This document shows, piece by piece, positions 7,776-13,328 of a DNA stretch of 21,244 nucleotides. Position numbers and translations under genes: made by a program. The first letter of the stretch is position 1; every line of letters begins with the position of its first letter. The DNA comes from JBDRDI01 sp043820875. GTDB taxonomy: Bacteria > Patescibacteriota > Patescibacteriia > Patescibacteriales > UBA12075. The notes under the pieces are model-generated. The model was not told the origin of the DNA and did not search any database. It saw only the letters and a list, made by a program, of their open reading frames with translations. Location of the stretch: positions 1-21,244 of the forward strand of contig JBDRDI010000027.1 of assembly GCA_043820875.1 (NCBI GenBank). Reading direction: 5' to 3'.

Positions 7776-8546
7776 ATGACAAAAAAACTTTTTATCTTCT
7801 TGCTCTCCTTAATAATGGGGATAAGCATCTATGGCGGGGCCGTTCTTGCTTATGGTGATGGGTACACTGATTGTGAAAGAGATGCCATTTATGAAAGAAA
7901 TAATAAAGGCTATCCGACAACAGGACTTTTTTTGCGGTCACGAGCCTGTATGACTGGTTCGGAAATATTAAAAACATTGCCGGCCAATGTTGAAGTTAAT
8001 ATTATTGCCGAAACAGACGGCTGGTTCAAAGTGAAAGACAGTGCTGGAGCAATCGGATGGGTGGGAGCTCGTTTAATGCATGAAACTTCAAACAGCACCG
8101 TAAATAACACTCTCGGTTCGGAACATTTTTTGTTAAACATCAACAGCGGTTCAAGTAATGAAGAAAAACAAAAAGTGACCGAACGCGTTTTGGGATATAT
8201 TTTATTGCAAGTGGAATCGCACGGCGAGGCTTGGTATGTTGATCCGGTCAGTGCAAAAAGATATTATATGAAAGACGGATCCGCGGCATATCAAATCATG
8301 AGAAATTTTGGACTGGGTATCAATAATGATAATTTAGAAAAATTAAAGAATGGCGACTCAAGTTTGGCAAACAGATTGAGAGGCAGAATAGTTTTACAAG
8401 TTGAAGCCCACGGCGAAGCTTATTACATCCACCCCAAAGACGGAAAAGCACATTATCTGGCCAACGGCGATGAGGCTTATCGCATCATGAGAGAATTGAG
8501 CTTGGGGATTACTAATAGTGATTTGGAGAAGATCAGTTTGCAGTAA
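7776..8546 (+). CDS. Exported protein with an SH3b-like domain and two 'GxILLQVE' repeats
   Basis: This 256-residue protein has a signal peptide (about 1-25, VLAYG). Residues 45-100 look like a bacterial SH3 (SH3b) domain: GLFLRSRACMTGSEILKTLP, then DGWFKVKDSAGAIGWVGARL; such domains often bind the cell wall. Two copies of a repeat of about 52 residues follow (138-188 and 201-253), each running G-[YR]-I-[LV]-LQVE, HGEA[WY]Y, a Pro plus Lys turn, Y[YL], then a helix [AE]AY[QR]IMR and LGI. The same repeat occurs twice in the convergent gene at 8575-9681. The layout suggests a surface or wall-associated protein; no catalytic motif is seen. Function unknown. Confidence 0.75.
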   Translation: MTKKLFIFLLSLIMGISIYGGAVLAYGDGYTDCERDAIYERNNKGYPTTGLFLRSRACMTGSEILKTLPANVEVNIIAETDGWFKVKDSAGAIGWVGARLMHETSNSTVNNTLGSEHFLLNINSGSSNEEKQKVTERVLGYILLQVESHGEAWYVDPVSAKRYYMKDGSAAYQIMRNFGLGINNDNLEKLKNGDSSLANRLRGRIVLQVEAHGEAYYIHPKDGKAHYLANGDEAYRIMRELSLGITNSDLEKISLQ

Positions 8547-8574
8547 AAAACAGAACAAAAAATTCTGATAATAA

Positions 8575-9681
8575 TTATAGAGCCTCCACTATCACATAAT
8601 CAATGTATGTCTTATCGCTTATATATAAACCAACGCTTCCCTCGAGGATAGGATTGTCTATATCTGTGTAGTCTATTTCCATTTCTTCATCAACATAAAC
8701 CTTTATGTTGTTGCCTTTTACCTCTATTTTTATATCATAAAATTTGCTTGGATCAAAAGAATAAAGTTTAATTTCAGAATCAATTTCAGAATCAGTCTTC
8801 GACTTTGTGTCTTTCCTTAATATTACCTGATTTTCAAAAAGAGAAACTGCATAGTTGCCTTCTTCTCCAGAAAATCTTACATTTATCTCTACAAATCCTT
8901 GTTCAACCTTAGCTTTTAATCTTAACCTATAGTCTGTCCAGGTCTGGTCCCCAAAGCTTGTAAAGGCATAAGTAGCATCGTCAACTTTACTCAGCATGCC
9001 GTTTGTTTCATCTTCCGGGAATACAACAGCCCATCTAGGATCATATGATTCAGGTTTTGATGTCCAGCTTTTACCTTGGTCAAAATCCTCAGAGAAATAA
9101 GAGGAAGTATCTGGCGTAGAAGCGGGTGGAGTGTCTGTTGCTGGCGATGTTGACGTGGCCGTATCGTTATTATTAGATTCACTCTGCTCTTCTGATTTTG
9201 TTTCTCCTTGCAGTGCTTCTATTTTTTCTTCGTATTTTTGAAAAACAGGAACTTTGTTTAAATCTTCGTCTGTAATACCAAGTCCCTTTTCCCTCATTAT
9301 ATCAAAAGCATCAGCCGGCCTGCCCAAATAAAACATTTTTAAATCATCTGGAAATACATAATATGCTTCTCCATTAGCTTCCACTCTTAAGAGAATTTTT
9401 CCTGATAATCTACTGGGAGCATACCCATTAAATGAATTATAATCTTTCTCCGATATTCCCAATCCTAATTCTCTCATAATTCTAAAAGCATCAGCGGGGC
9501 GACCCAAAAATGCTCTTTCTTTTGTCCCCGGATCTATATACCAGGCTTGACCTACACCTTCAACCTGCAATAAAATTTTTCCGCTTAATCTATCTGATAA
9601 ATCTTGGGCGTGAATAATATTCATCGGGGCTGCTGCCAAAATAAACATCAAAATTACAAATTTCGTGATTTGTTTTTTCAT
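8575..9681 (-). CDS. Exported protein: two 'GKILLQVE' repeats, Ser/Thr linker, concanavalin-like C-terminal domain
   Basis: This 368-residue protein has a signal peptide (1-25, NIIHAQ). Two repeats lie at 31-83 and 91-144 (GKILLQVEGVGQAWYI…LGRPADAFRIMRELGLGI), the same module as in the converging neighbour 28 bp away. Residues 150-195 form a low-complexity Glu/Ser/Thr/Pro linker. Residues 196-368 look like a beta-sandwich of the LamG/concanavalin type related to DUF1080-like domains: YFSEDFDQGKSW, DYRLRLKAKVEQGF, DIKIEVKGNNIKVYVD and GSVGLYI. Such domains commonly bind glycans. No catalytic residues can be assigned. It probably sits at the cell surface with the neighbouring repeat protein. 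Confidence 0.75.
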   Translation of the reverse strand: MKKQITKFVILMFILAAAPMNIIHAQDLSDRLSGKILLQVEGVGQAWYIDPGTKERAFLGRPADAFRIMRELGLGISEKDYNSFNGYAPSRLSGKILLRVEANGEAYYVFPDDLKMFYLGRPADAFDIMREKGLGITDEDLNKVPVFQKYEEKIEALQGETKSEEQSESNNNDTATSTSPATDTPPASTPDTSSYFSEDFDQGKSWTSKPESYDPRWAVVFPEDETNGMLSKVDDATYAFTSFGDQTWTDYRLRLKAKVEQGFVEINVRFSGEEGNYAVSLFENQVILRKDTKSKTDSEIDSEIKLYSFDPSKFYDIKIEVKGNNIKVYVDEEMEIDYTDIDNPILEGSVGLYISDKTYIDYVIVEAL

Positions 9682-9949
9682 AGTTTTTATCTACTACTCA
9701 AAAAAATAACGAGCAGTATTCTTAATAATTATAATAATACGAGTATAATCTATGTTTCTTTTATTATAACAAAAACCACCATGAAAAACAATTTTTCTCG
9801 TTAAGTTATCTATTTTCTAATCGAAAACATGATCGGTTGAATCATATAAAATATAAAAGAAAAGTTTGAATTTCTTTTTAGGAATATAATGGCATGTTCG
9901 ATAAATTTAGACATTATTATAAACAAAAAACAATAAACACTCGCATGTA

Positions 9950-9978
9950 TTGACGAGAATATAAGTTTATGTTATCAT
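9950..9978 (+). promoter_or_regulatory. Promoter of the cold-shock gene
   Basis: TTGACG (9950-9955), a 17-bp spacer and TATCAT (9973-9978). A start near 9985 would give an untranslated leader of about 120 nt, as is usual for cold-shock genes. Confidence 0.7.
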
Positions 9979-9984
9979 TAAAAA

Positions 9985-10104
9985 GTTAGTATATATACTA
10001 TCCGTCCCCTATCTAAAAAAGGGTGATGAATATTAAATGCGTAGGGATAAAGTCGAATTTCTACTTCTTAATATTACTTAATAAACTTTATCTTTACATT
10101 CAAT
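9985..10104 (+). promoter_or_regulatory. Long structured 5' leader of the cold-shock gene
   Basis: The leader starts with a perfect 14-bp palindrome (9987-10000, tagtatatatacta) that could be an operator or the first hairpin. An 8-bp stem (gataaagt at 10046-10053 with actttatc at 10085-10092) encloses 31 nt just before the start codon. No Shine-Dalgarno sequence is seen. In E. coli, cspA leaders of this kind refold with temperature; that role is inferred here. Confidence 0.5.
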
Positions 10105-10299
10105 ATGCAAGGAACTATCAAAAAATTGACTGATAAAAACTTCGGTTTTATCGCTCAAGATGGCGGTGATGATTTATTTTTTCACGCCAATAGCCTGGTT
10201 GGTGTTAATTTCACGGATCTAAAAGAAGGTGACACAGTTACTTTCGAGATCGAAAAAACTGAAAAAGGCAACGCCGCAATCAACGTAAAAACTGTTTAA
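10105..10299 (+). CDS. Cold-shock domain protein, CspA family
   Basis: This 64-residue single cold-shock domain has RNP1-like KNFGFIAQ (11-18) and RNP2-like DLFFHANS (23-30), then the conserved LKEGDTVTFEIE and a closing NAAINVKTV strand. RNP1 starts KNFGFI rather than KGFGFI, and the usual Trp before it is absent. It is a small OB-fold that binds single-stranded RNA and DNA and acts as an RNA chaperone in the cytoplasm. It stands alone with its own promoter, a leader of about 120 nt and a strong terminator. Confidence 0.95.
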   Translation: MQGTIKKLTDKNFGFIAQDGGDDLFFHANSLVGVNFTDLKEGDTVTFEIEKTEKGNAAINVKTV

Positions 10300-10315
10300 A
10301 AGTTTTTTACATAAC

Positions 10316-10348
10316 AAAAACAGACCCGATGGGTCTGTTTTTGTTTTT
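10316..10348 (+). terminator. Rho-independent terminator of the cold-shock gene
   Basis: A perfect 12-bp stem (10316-10327 with 10331-10342) with a GAT loop is followed by GTTTTT. It ends one base before the 123-bp repeat. Confidence 0.93.
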
Positions 10349-10471
10349 GGCTCGGATTATATGAAAAAATCCGAACGGAATTTAAAAAGAAATATAAAGA
10401 TTTCCTTTAAAAACGCCCGTCCCGCCCCCGACCCTCGGGGCGGTCGTTTTTAAAAACCTATCTGCCTTTTC
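10349..10471 (+). repeat. Left copy of the 123-bp inverted repeat
   Basis: This copy matches the reverse complement of 21079-21201 at 120 of 123 positions; the three differences are adjacent, in the hairpin loop (10429-10431). It can fold a small hairpin (tcggatt 10352-10358 with aatccga 10368-10374) and a large one (outer stem 10406-10415 with 10445-10454, inner CGCCCC 10423-10428 with GGGGCG 10437-10442). The large hairpin has T-runs on both sides and could act as a bidirectional terminator between the convergent cold-shock gene and the defence operon. It holds a 30-codon ORF (10361-10453) that is also intact in the other copy. Confidence 0.93.
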
Positions 10472-10490
10472 GCGATTTCAAGTTTTTCTT

Positions 10491-10551
10491 CTCCGCTTGC
10501 GAGCGGAGGGTTAAATATTTTTCAAGCTTTGGGGACTTGAAAAATATTTAA
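10491..10551. other. Two adjacent stable hairpins between the 123-bp repeat and the AbrB-type gene
   Basis: Hairpin one: ctccgct (10491-10497) with agcggag (10502-10508). Hairpin two: a perfect 16-bp stem (10511-10526 with 10536-10551) and a nine-base loop ctttgggga. They lie just beyond the AbrB-type stop codon on the minus strand. Neither has the T-run of a standard terminator. They may mark the 3' end of the long operon transcript or part of a small RNA. Confidence 0.6.
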
Positions 10552-10573
10552 AGACGGCAAATTCTTTTCGTTC

Positions 10574-10747
10574 TTACGTCCAATCCCTTATTATTATACT
10601 CTTTCCTCGTTTTTTGACAACCACTTTCTGCTTCACTTTCCATTTCAACTCTCGGACAATATCAATCGGTAAAGTCAAACCCACACTCTTGTCCCCTATT
10701 CTCGCCAGTTTTCTAACGTTTTTATTTTCTAATTTTCGTCTAGCCAT
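10574..10747 (-). CDS. AbrB/MazE/SpoVT-type DNA-binding protein, 57 residues
   Basis: A 58-codon ORF, below the usual cutoff. Residues 13-30 read KLARIGDKSVGLTLPIDI, followed by VRELKWKVKQKVVVKKRG: the swapped-hairpin AbrB fold, with the usual G-x-S-x-x-[LV]-x-[LI]-P and 'REL-W' pattern. The N-terminus is basic (MARRKLENK). These proteins dimerise and bind palindromic DNA as repressors or as antitoxins of toxin-antitoxin pairs. No toxin gene lies next to it; xseB is upstream. A 37-bp near-palindrome directly before its start codon suggests autoregulation. It is the last gene before the left inverted repeat. Confidence 0.82.
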   Translation of the reverse strand: MARRKLENKNVRKLARIGDKSVGLTLPIDIVRELKWKVKQKVVVKKRGKSIIIRDWT

Positions 10748-10784
10748 AAATTTAAATACTTATTTAAATAGGTATTTTAAATTT
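10748..10784 (-). promoter_or_regulatory. Operator-like palindrome before the AbrB-type gene
   Basis: A 37-bp near-palindrome: outer arms aaatttaaatac and gtattttaaattt (one-base indel) around the self-complementary core tatttaaata. It abuts the start codon. A possible promoter lies just upstream (TTGTGG 10807-10812, 16-bp spacer, TAATAC 10785-10790, minus strand). This fits autorepression, though A/T richness makes partial chance likely. Confidence 0.55.
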
Positions 10785-10846
10785 GTATTACTAATTCTGG
10801 ATTCTGCCACAACGGAAAAATTTTGATTGATAACTAATTCTTTTGC

Positions 10847-11137
10847 TTAAAAAGGTATATTTTCTATCTGTTCATCTTGAATATCAATTTCTTCGCTCGC
10901 ATTATCATCCCCATTTTCTTCAACTTCGTCAGTAATGTCTCTCTTAATTTCCTCGAATTCGTTCTCTACCTCAGCCAGCCGTTTTTTGCTTGCTTTAATC
11001 AACAGAGCGGCCTCCTTAACTTTTTTCAGCCCTTCTTCAACATCGACCTGCTCTTGCTGATCAAACCAATCGGCTATTTCTGAAAGCTTCTTGAGTTGAT
11101 CGTTTAGGTTAATTTTATCTGTTTTTTGAGTTGTCAT
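10847..11137 (-). CDS. xseB: Exonuclease VII small subunit
   Basis: This 96-residue acidic, helical protein carries the XseB core in residues 10-68: LNDQLKKLSEIADWFDQQEQVDVEEGLKKVKEAA, read as a helical hairpin, then LIKASKKRLAEVENEFEEI. The C-terminal 30 residues are a Glu/Asp-rich tail with no recognised fold. XseB coats the long helices of XseA in the ExoVII complex, which degrades single-stranded DNA in both directions into oligonucleotides. It starts two bases after the xseA stop, so the pair is translationally coupled. Confidence 0.85.
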   Translation of the reverse strand: MTTQKTDKINLNDQLKKLSEIADWFDQQEQVDVEEGLKKVKEAALLIKASKKRLAEVENEFEEIKRDITDEVEENGDDNASEEIDIQDEQIENIPF

Positions 11138-11139
11138 AT

Positions 11140-12489
11140 TTATTTTAATTTATTAATTTTTCTCACTGTTGAATCGATAATACCATTGGTTATCTGAAGA
11201 TTAAATCCATCATTTACTTTAATATCTTCTACAGCCCTGATTATCCTTCCGTTTATTTTCGCAATACTGTACCCAAGCTTAAGATTTTTCAAAGGATCAT
11301 TAGACCGTATTACCTTATTGTTAAAAGCAAGATTTCTACTATAATCTGCCAGCGTAGTTTGAAACTTACTTTTAATGTTTTTCCAAGAATCAATTAAACT
11401 AGCATTTGACCCAGATAATAAATTAGAAAAATTTTCTTCCACTGATTTTGGATAATCTGCCAATATACTCTTGATAGAAGACAAAGAATATCTCATTTTT
11501 GAAATGGACAAATTAATATTAATTTTAACAGCGCTAAATCTATCAGAAATCTCGTTAAGTTCATTGTTAATTAAATTCACCTTTTTATCTATATCAATTT
11601 TTATATTACCAATTGACTTACTAAAATAATCAATAATTTGATATTCATAGCGTTCGAGTTTCGCATATGCCTCTTCCCATGATTTATTTATTACTTTTGT
11701 AGTTGCGGTAGGGGTAGATTCCATTTTATCTGCTGCTAAAGCAACAAGAGGTACATCTTTATGATGACCTATCCCAGCTATTACCGGGACTGGGAAATTA
11801 GCTACTTCTCTTACTAAAACTTCATTATCAAAAGCGACTAGAGATTCCATAGAGCCACCACCGCGAATGATAACCAAAACATCAATATCTTGTCTGCTGA
11901 ATGTTTTTATAGCAGTTAATAAAGGTTTAACTGCTCTTTGGCCCTCAACGGCTGTATCAATCATTTTCACTTGAAAACCAAACTTATTAAGATTGTTAAG
12001 AAAATCCTCGATGACCGCGCCCTTTCTTGACGTGATAATACCAATTTTTTGTGGATATTGCGGTATTGGACGCTTCTTATCAATGTCAAAAATACCTTCC
12101 GCTGCAAGTTTTTTCTTAAGTTTTTCATATTCCTTTTTTAGTTTCCCTTCTCCGACAAGTTCAATAGTTTCTGCAATAAAGGACAAATCACCACGTACTT
12201 TATAGATATTTGGTTGTCCGGTAATTATTAGCTCCATTCCTCCTTTTAATTCGATACCAAAGAGATCATAATTTCCCCGCCAAATAACACAATTAATTGT
12301 ATATTCTTCATTCTGGTCTTTCAAAGTAAAGAAAACATGACCTGCTGTTGAAATTTTAACAACGCCAACCTCACCTATCACTTTCGCTTTGTACTGCTCG
12401 AGCTCACTATTAAGAAAATTAATATAATCTGATACCGATACAACATCTTCAGTGTTTGTTGAATTAATTTTCACTTTTCCATTTAACAT
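11140..12489 (-). CDS. xseA: Exonuclease VII large subunit
   Basis: This 449-residue protein begins with an OB-fold (18-112: VSDYINFLNSELEQYKAKVI, GHVFFTLKDQNEEYTINCVIW). The catalytic domain follows: KIGIITSRKGAVIEDFL (148-164), DVLVIIRGGGSMESL (203-217), then GIGHHKDVPLVALAADKMES and TPTATT. Residues 270-390 are the long helices that bind XseB, and the C-terminus has the LKLGYSI motif (403-409). The usual GHExD motif reads GHHKD here, with His243 at the Glu position. The protein cuts single-stranded DNA in the cytoplasm without needing metal in E. coli. It starts 89 bp after the nuclease-like gene with no terminator between, so it may share the upstream operon. Confidence 0.93.
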   Translation of the reverse strand: MLNGKVKINSTNTEDVVSVSDYINFLNSELEQYKAKVIGEVGVVKISTAGHVFFTLKDQNEEYTINCVIWRGNYDLFGIELKGGMELIITGQPNIYKVRGDLSFIAETIELVGEGKLKKEYEKLKKKLAAEGIFDIDKKRPIPQYPQKIGIITSRKGAVIEDFLNNLNKFGFQVKMIDTAVEGQRAVKPLLTAIKTFSRQDIDVLVIIRGGGSMESLVAFDNEVLVREVANFPVPVIAGIGHHKDVPLVALAADKMESTPTATTKVINKSWEEAYAKLERYEYQIIDYFSKSIGNIKIDIDKKVNLINNELNEISDRFSAVKININLSISKMRYSLSSIKSILADYPKSVEENFSNLLSGSNASLIDSWKNIKSKFQTTLADYSRNLAFNNKVIRSNDPLKNLKLGYSIAKINGRIIRAVEDIKVNDGFNLQITNGIIDSTVRKINKLK

Positions 12490-12578
12490 TATTTTAAAAT
12501 TTAATATTATTGTCTTCTAATCCCTCGACATATGTTTTAAATAATTACATAATTTATTACATAATTAAATTATTTTAA

Positions 12579-13328
12579 TTATTTTTTGTTTATCGCCTCA
12601 ATATAACTACAATAGTCGCAATCAGGATCCGCTTTAGGAATTTTATTATTATTTAAACATTTATGCGCTTTAACAATGGTTTTTTCTACCCAAGAATCAT
12701 CCCCTTTATACGGAATTAAATTAACTCTAAATTCCAATTTTTGATCAAAAGCTTCAGCGTCAGCAATACCGTTGCAATAAACAAAATAACCAGTATCTGA
12801 AACCTTGTAGCCGTTTTGCCGTAAAAGCCACTGATAAATCTCCATTTGCCTTTTATACCCTATATGCCAATCCTTATCCAGTTCAGTTATTTCTTCCGCT
12901 TTGGCCGTTGCTTTATAGTCAACAACAATATATTCTTTTTTAGAATTCTGCCATAGATCATCAATCGCTCCGAATATTAAAAGGTTAGTCGGCTCATGTA
13001 AATATTGAACACCGGTAAAATTATGTCGCCATTTATCTAAATCATCATGTGGAATTGGAATAGCGTCTATTTTATATTTTTCTTGAAGCGGATGTTTAGT
13101 GCCATTAGCTCGATAAATATCAAATTCCTGCTTTAAAAGAGTGTCAACCGCCGAATTTAAAGCAAACGGAAACCCGGGCGGTCGGCCTACTCCTAAAACT
13201 CTGTCAATATAAAAACATCTCGGACAGCTTAAAAACAAATCAATTTTTGACCTAGATAATTTAAACTGTTCCTCTGAATTTGGGTCGTATAAATTTCGTG
13301 TGCGTTGTGAATTATAATATTGACTCAT
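12579..13328 (-). CDS. Cas4/RecB-like PD-(D/E)XK nuclease-family protein
   Basis: This 249-residue protein has the nuclease core FGAIDDLW (D123) and IVVDYKA (D137, K139), then QMEIYQ (Q161-x3-Y165), the QxxxY motif of RecB/Cas4-type nucleases. CPRC (C35, C38) near the N-terminus and CDYC (C237, C240) at the C-terminus could bind a 4Fe-4S cluster or zinc. The N-terminal SKIDLFLSCPRCFYIDR pattern and the 'FPFALNSAVD' segment are, as far as I recall, shared by CPR proteins annotated as PD-(D/E)XK family. Expected activity is DNA cleavage or resection. Its ATG overlaps the TGA of the HerA-like gene by four bases, the strongest coupling in the operon, which suggests the two proteins work together. 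Confidence 0.8.
   Translation of the reverse strand: MSQYYNSQRTRNLYDPNSEEQFKLSRSKIDLFLSCPRCFYIDRVLGVGRPPGFPFALNSAVDTLLKQEFDIYRANGTKHPLQEKYKIDAIPIPHDDLDKWRHNFTGVQYLHEPTNLLIFGAIDDLWQNSKKEYIVVDYKATAKAEEITELDKDWHIGYKRQMEIYQWLLRQNGYKVSDTGYFVYCNGIADAEAFDQKLEFRVNLIPYKGDDSWVEKTIVKAHKCLNNNKIPKADPDCDYCSYIEAINKK

Larger units (their letters stand above)
9682..10104. other. 423-bp non-coding region between divergent genes
   Basis: I see no gene here. The left part should hold the promoter of the exported repeat protein; the best candidate is TTGTTA (9767-9772) and TATACT (9742-9747) on the minus strand, with a long 19-bp spacer, so it is weak. The right part holds the cold-shock gene promoter and leader listed separately. 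Bases 9800-9940 are AT-rich with no clear structure. Confidence 0.6.

Noticed and set aside
8551..8567. Possible terminator between the convergent exported genes (cagaa / ttctg)
   Set aside because: The stem is only five base pairs and mostly A/T, too weak to call.
9604..9804. Plus-strand ORF of 66 codons across the start of the exported repeat protein
   Set aside because: It overlaps a well-supported signal peptide on the other strand and has no domain or promoter of its own.
10614..10826. Plus-strand ORF of 70 codons
   Set aside because: It is the antisense shadow of the AbrB-type gene and its operator region, whose minus-strand product has a recognisable fold pattern.
10574..11137. Toxin-antitoxin pair formed by the AbrB-type gene and its neighbour
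   Set aside because: The upstream neighbour is a normal XseB with the ExoVII small-subunit core, and no toxin-like ORF is left in the 99-bp gap.
12541..12570. Short tandem repeat (attacataa twice) upstream of xseA as a possible CRISPR or iteron
   Set aside because: Only two short A/T-rich units occur, with no spacers and no cas or rep gene nearby. No CRISPR array was found anywhere in the window.
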